Origin: Candidatus Hydrogenedentota bacterium
Lineage (GTDB): Bacteria > Hydrogenedentota > Hydrogenedentia > Hydrogenedentales > SLHB01
Reading direction: 5' to 3'
Length of the DNA: 7,814 nucleotides
Assembly: GCA_022706165.1 (NCBI GenBank)
Contig: JAKJDA010000082.1
Coordinates: forward strand, 1,820 to 9,633
In this document: piece after piece, positions 4,727-7,814 of the stretch
Position numbering within the stretch: the stretch's first letter is position 1
Layout of the letters: each line of letters begins with the position of its first letter
Made by a program: the position numbers and the translations under genes
Notes under the pieces: generated by a model
The model's database searches: none
Told to the model about the DNA's origin: nothing
Seen by the model: the letters and a program-made list of their open reading frames with translations, nothing else

Positions 4727-7700
4727 TCAATACCAGTTCGGGGAAACGATGTAGAACAGGTTGTGCATCAGCATGAAATCCAGCCCATTGTAACGATTGC
4801 CGATGGCTCCGCCGTTGTTCTGCTGATCGATGGAATCCATGAACTTATTCGCGGTGCGCCATCCCGGCGCTGCATCGTCCGCAGGCCCCGAGGCAGGCGC
4901 GCTGGCGAGAACGGGAAGCGTCTCGGCGTCCAACGTGTTGTGGTGGCCAGGCCAATTCGGCAAGGTCGCCACATGCGGCCATAGGGCTGCGTACAGATAC
5001 GGGTAGAGGTAGTAGTTCTGGACCGCCTTCAGCGACATCAGATGCTGCAGCGTGTCGTTGCCCCAGCCGTTGCCGATGGCGGCGATCGACATCACCATGT
5101 GCAGGTTGTCGGGGCCGCTGCCCGTGCTGGGGTATAAGAACGGCTGCCAGGCCTGATTCCAGAGCGTTTTGTAGGCGCTGTCCACGGACCCGACATAATC
5201 CACAAGGCCGTCGGTGATATAGACCAACTCCTTGTTCAGACCGTGCGAGTAAGCCCGGGCGTCATCGCCGCGCATGACATAGCTGTTCCAATCCCACGAT
5301 GGATTCTTAATTCGCCAGCCTCCGGTTTTCACCCAAGTCACAATGAAATACGCGCGGTTGATCGCGCCTTGTCGCAGGTCGTAGCCGTTCACGACCGTGC
5401 CGGCAGGCACGAAGCGCTTCACCAACGAGAGGCCGATCAGGACGTGATAGACCTGGTCCTGACTCATCTCCTTGTTCTTGATGTTCGTGGAGGTGAGGTC
5501 GGACTCCATGCCGCCCATGCCGAAGTTGCCGTTGAAGCCGGCGTACACGTCGTCGCGAATGAAGAAACCCGGCGTGTCGATGCCCCACGCAAATCCAACG
5601 GATTCCCCCGTGACGTCGAGACGGTCCATGGCGAGCAAGGCGTAGTAAAGCTCCGTCTTGGTCTGGTTAAGCCGGTTGGCGTCGCCCATGTTGAAGTTGG
5701 GGTAAATTTCCGGATGCGACAGCATATGGAATTCGGTGGCCAGCATGCCGATATACCAGCCGAGATTGCAGGTCGTGTCAGAGAACTTGATGAAATTGTA
5801 CAGCGTGTTGCGGAATTCCGCCGGCAAGCTGTAGCCCTGGCCCGCGCCGACCAGCAAGTACTGCGACGTCAGCCGCTGGCGATATTGCCAGTATTTTGAC
5901 GTGTTGGCGCTTATCTTCAGCTGGAAGTTTGCGGCGATGGCCTTGTTGACATCCATCGTTACGGGCAAGGGATTCGCCGTGCCTGTGGTGCCGCCGCTCC
6001 AGCCGACGAAGTCCCAACCGTCCGCGGGGACCGCAGTGAGCAGGACGGTGTCGTTGACCGCATACGGCGGATTCGAGTCGGCTTCGATGCTGCCTTGGCC
6101 CACGGTGCTCAGGGTCAGGGTGCGCGTTTGCTGGGTGAAGGTCGCGACGACGGTCGTCGACGCGCCCAACGTGAGAGAAACGGGATTCGCGGCGCCGCCG
6201 ATCGCGCCCGACCAGCCCGCGAAATTCCAATCGGTTGCCGCGGTTGCGGTCAGCGTGACGGAATCGCCTACGTAGTAGGGACCGGTGGGCGGATCAATCG
6301 TCACGTCGCCCTGCCCTATCACATCGACCTCGAAGTCGCTTTGCTGACCTCCCGTGAAGTGCGCGACCACGTCCGTATCGCCCGCCAGCGTGATGGTCTT
6401 GGGGTTGACTGATCCGGAGACGTCGCCCGACCAGCCCGCGAAAGACCAGCTCGCTTCGGGCACGGCCGTGAGGATCACGTTGTCGCCCGCGCGGTACGGT
6501 CCGGAGGGCGGCGTCACCTGCACGGTTCCGTGGCCTGTCTTCGAGACATTCAGCGCAATTTCGCCGGATTCGAGACCAACGCCGGTCAGCGGCACGAGCA
6601 TCGTCGGGACGTTCACGGCGTTTGTCGGGATCGTCAGCACGGCGTCACGACGCCCCGTCGCGCTTGGGTCGAAGGTCAATTGAACGTAGATGCTGGCTCC
6701 GGGTTTCACGCCTGCGGTGGTGAATCCGATCTTGGTGATCTTGAAATCCGCCGCCGCCGGGCCGCTGATGTTCAGCACGCCCTTGAGTTTCATCAAGGCG
6801 TCGCCGATGTTGCGCACCTGCAACGACACGGCCGCCGTCGGGCCCGCGTCGGGGAGTCGTGGCCCGAAATCGATCGAGGGAACGGGCAGGTCGATGACGG
6901 GGCCGCTATAGGCCGCCACATGCACGGTGCGGCTTTGCTGCGACGCTGCATTTCCTGCGGCGTCGTTCACGTCGTAGGTGACCGAGTAATCGCCCACGAC
7001 CGCCGTGTTGACGTTGCTGTTCTTTACGATTTGCGCGGTGAGATCTCCGTCTATTGCGTCGATCGCCGTCGCGCCGGGATCGGTGAAGGTTCCGTTTTTC
7101 GCCACGGTCATGGCCGTATCGCCCAGTAGGGTGATGACGGGCGCTTCGCTGTCCATCACAATCGAGGCGGACGTTGAGGCCGACCAGTTGCCGGCATGGT
7201 CCTTGTATTGGGCGTAGACCGTCTTGACGCCGTCGCCTGCCGACAGGGTCCATGCTTTGTTCGCTGCATAGGAGAAAGTTGTCCACGCGGCGTTGTCGTT
7301 GCTGAAACGCATCTGTGCGAGACCCGAGGTGGCGTCGGTCGCTGCCGAGGACAGCGTCACCGAGGGGCCTGCCGTATAGGCCGCGCCGCCGTTGATGGTC
7401 AGTGTGCCTTTCGGGGCGCGTTTGTCGAGCGTGATTGTCGTCGTATAGGGGTTGGACCAGTTGCCCGCGCCATCGCCGAATTTCACCTGAACGGTCTTGA
7501 GGCCGTCGCCCGCGGCAAGCGTCCACGGCAACGAGGCTGCGTATGCGTACGTGGCCCACGTGGATCCGGTGTTGCTCACGCGCATCCAGACAACGCCCGT
7601 TCCGCCGCTTGATCCGCCCGTGTCCGTGGCCGATAGCGCCAAGGTCACCGCTTGCGTGTTGGTGTAGAGCGCGCCTCCGGCGATCGCGACCGTTCCCGTT

Positions 7701-7814
7701 GGCGGCGTGGTGTCGGGCACGGGGATGAAGACGCCCGCGCTCGTTGCGGAATAGGCGCTCCGGTTGCCCATCGCGTCATATGCCTTTACGCGGCAGTAAT
7801 AGGTGCGGCCCAAC
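4727..7814 (-). CDS. Large multidomain, probably extracellular protein with Ig-like and InlB-type repeats and an unrecognised C-terminal domain (5' truncated)
   Basis: The frame runs off the right edge, so the N-terminus and any signal peptide are not visible; 1028 residues are seen, ending at TGA 4729-4727. Order, counted from the codon at 7813: end of an FN3 module (1-30, TYYCRVKAYDAMGNRSAYS); two related Ig-like modules (34-130, 131-221); a DUF5011-like Ig module (222-300, DPGATAIDAIDGDLT, GDYSVTYDVNDAAGN); a choice-of-anchor-D/HYDIN-like module (305-414, SIDFG, VRNIGDAL, LTFDPSATGRRDAVLTI); three divergent InlB B-repeats (418-630, each with GWSG and a final V-A-F); and a 397-residue domain (632-1028) with many aromatic residues. 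Such architectures belong to secreted or surface proteins, often binding or degrading polymers. No enzyme motif is recognised, so function is open. No PEP-CTERM, LPXTG or type IX sorting tail is seen; the protein ends SPNWY. The gene converges on rplQ and appears unrelated to the ribosomal cluster. Confidence 0.9.
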   Translation of the reverse strand, partial: LGRTYYCRVKAYDAMGNRSAYSATSAGVFIPVPDTTPPTGTVAIAGGALYTNTQAVTLALSATDTGGSSGGTGVVWMRVSNTGSTWATYAYAASLPWTLAAGDGLKTVQVKFGDGAGNWSNPYTTTITLDKRAPKGTLTINGGAAYTAGPSVTLSSAATDATSGLAQMRFSNDNAAWTTFSYAANKAWTLSAGDGVKTVYAQYKDHAGNWSASTSASIVMDSEAPVITLLGDTAMTVAKNGTFTDPGATAIDAIDGDLTAQIVKNSNVNTAVVGDYSVTYDVNDAAGNAASQQSRTVHVAAYSGPVIDLPVPSIDFGPRLPDAGPTAAVSLQVRNIGDALMKLKGVLNISGPAAADFKITKIGFTTAGVKPGASIYVQLTFDPSATGRRDAVLTIPTNAVNVPTMLVPLTGVGLESGEIALNVSKTGHGTVQVTPPSGPYRAGDNVILTAVPEASWSFAGWSGDVSGSVNPKTITLAGDTDVVAHFTGGQQSDFEVDVIGQGDVTIDPPTGPYYVGDSVTLTATAATDWNFAGWSGAIGGAANPVSLTLGASTTVVATFTQQTRTLTLSTVGQGSIEADSNPPYAVNDTVLLTAVPADGWDFVGWSGGTTGTANPLPVTMDVNKAIAANFQLKISANTSKYWQYRQRLTSQYLLVGAGQGYSLPAEFRNTLYNFIKFSDTTCNLGWYIGMLATEFHMLSHPEIYPNFNMGDANRLNQTKTELYYALLAMDRLDVTGESVGFAWGIDTPGFFIRDDVYAGFNGNFGMGGMESDLTSTNIKNKEMSQDQVYHVLIGLSLVKRFVPAGTVVNGYDLRQGAINRAYFIVTWVKTGGWRIKNPSWDWNSYVMRGDDARAYSHGLNKELVYITDGLVDYVGSVDSAYKTLWNQAWQPFLYPSTGSGPDNLHMVMSIAAIGNGWGNDTLQHLMSLKAVQNYYLYPYLYAALWPHVATLPNWPGHHNTLDAETLPVLASAPASGPADDAAPGWRTANKFMDSIDQQNNGGAIGNRYNGLDFMLMHNLFYIVSPNWY
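4730..5920 (-). other. Unrecognised C-terminal domain of the large protein, predicted helical
   Basis: Residues 632-1028 differ sharply in composition from the Thr/Gly-rich modules before them: Trp, Tyr, Asn, Met and Leu are abundant. Amphipathic segments that look helical recur, for example CNLGWYIGMLATEFHMLS (682-699), TKTELYYALLAMDRLDV (718-734), DQVYHVLIGLSLVKRFV (786-802), GAINRAYFIVTWV (816-828), KELVYITDGLVDYVG (861-875) and NGLDFMLMHNLFYIV (1009-1023). Repeated helix pairs with polar and aromatic clusters resemble (alpha/alpha) toroid carbohydrate-active enzymes. Possible functional residues are SQDQ (784-787), RGDD (848-851), and HGLNKE (857-862). The enzyme idea is inference; I cannot name a family. 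Confidence 0.55.
5924..6562 (-). repeat. Three divergent InlB B-repeat modules within the large protein
   Basis: Residues 418-487, 494-560 and 564-630 are three copies of a ~67-residue beta-grasp-like repeat. Shared features are G-G-(V/I), PP-GPY or NPPY, (G/N)D-V-LTA, W-F-GWSG (GWSG at 460-463, 533-536, 604-607), a G---NP turn, and a final V-A-F strand. This is the divergent InlB B-repeat, found in cell-surface proteins of many bacteria. The copies have diverged in sequence, so recent duplication is unlikely. Confidence 0.88.
6572..6901 (-). other. Choice-of-anchor-D / HYDIN-like beta module within the large protein
   Basis: Residues 305-414 read IDFGPRLPDAGPTAAVSLQVRN-type sequence, then ISGPAAADFKI and LTFDPSATGRRDAVLTI, closing with VPLTGVGL. 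This pattern of S-DFG, VRNIG, DF and F-PS--G is the MSP/HYDIN-like module common in large exported bacterial proteins. No catalytic role is expected. Confidence 0.75.
6914..7150 (-). other. DUF5011-like Ig module within the large protein
   Basis: Residues 222-300 begin APVITLLGD and contain the family landmarks FTDPGATAIDAIDGDLT, VVGDYSVTYDV and DAAGN before a V-V exit strand. This domain is widespread in bacterial surface and secreted proteins as a structural or adhesive spacer. Assignment rests on motif recall. Confidence 0.75.
7151..7714 (-). repeat. Tandem pair of related Ig-like modules within the large protein
   Basis: Residues 34-130 and 131-221 align along their length. Both have a (T/K)GT-I-GGA-YT opening, a MR-SN motif ending in W (77-86 and 168-177), and WTL-AGDG-KTV with D-AGNWS (97-120 and 188-211). 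They fit the common bacterial extracellular Ig-like repeat that follows FN3 modules. The first copy has an extra Gly/Ser-rich loop (GGSSGGTG, 66-73). They probably act as rigid spacers. Confidence 0.85.

Noticed and set aside
5243..5899. Open frame on + opposite the C-terminal domain of the large gene
   Set aside because: The - strand frame is continuous over 1028 codons with clear domains. The + frame is Val/Arg/His-rich with no recognisable features.
5924..7714. Possible DNA-level tandem repeats or a CRISPR-like array
   Set aside because: The repetition is at protein level (Ig-like and InlB-type modules of ~65-95 residues) with strongly diverged DNA. No short, identical, regularly spaced repeats are present.
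7811..7813. TTG at the right edge as a start for the large - strand gene
   Set aside because: The codon falls in the middle of an FN3 strand (LGRTYYCRVKAYD), so it is an internal leucine. The gene continues beyond the window.

Overview
The window shows one end of the conserved bacterial ribosomal-protein/transcription cluster on the + strand (about 1-4550). A single large gene for a probably extracellular multidomain protein runs towards it on the - strand (about 7814-4727). The DNA is GC-rich throughout. The + strand order is secY(3' end)-adk-map-infA-rpmJ-rpsM-rpsK-rpoA-rplQ. This is the spc/alpha operon order without rpsD between rpsK and rpoA, an arrangement known from Bacillus and several other phyla and unlike E. 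coli. The - strand protein is built of FN3, Ig-like, DUF5011-like, choice-of-anchor-D/HYDIN-like and divergent InlB B-repeat modules. Such proteins are common in environmental, uncultured bacteria of PVC-like and Hydrogenedentota-like genomes. That phylum guess is weak, because nothing in the window is diagnostic.

Region 1 (1-4550) reads as one transcription unit. Gaps are short, from a 22-nt overlap (adk/map) to 85 nt (rpsK/rpoA). It encodes the end of the SecY translocon channel, adenylate kinase, type I methionine aminopeptidase, initiation factor IF-1, ribosomal proteins L36 (zinc-binding form), S13, S11 and L17, and the RNA polymerase alpha subunit. All reading frames look intact and near family length. 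Together they serve protein export, nucleotide balance, N-terminal methionine removal, translation initiation, ribosome assembly and transcription. Local oddities are the GTG-started, overlapping map gene, an acidic tail on RpoA, a CX4C spacing in the adenylate kinase zinc lid, and hairpins before rpoA that may mask its ribosome binding site.

Region 2 (4551-4726) is a short convergent intergenic stretch. It holds two inverted repeats, one of them a perfect 13-bp stem with a UGAA loop, which probably terminates transcription from both sides.

Region 3 (4727-7814, - strand) is one open frame that leaves the window at its 5' side. The N-terminal two thirds are beta-sandwich and repeat modules. 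The last ~397 residues form an aromatic-rich, apparently alpha-helical domain that I do not recognise. This domain is the least explained part of the window. I saw no CRISPR array, tRNA, rRNA, insertion sequence or defence system.
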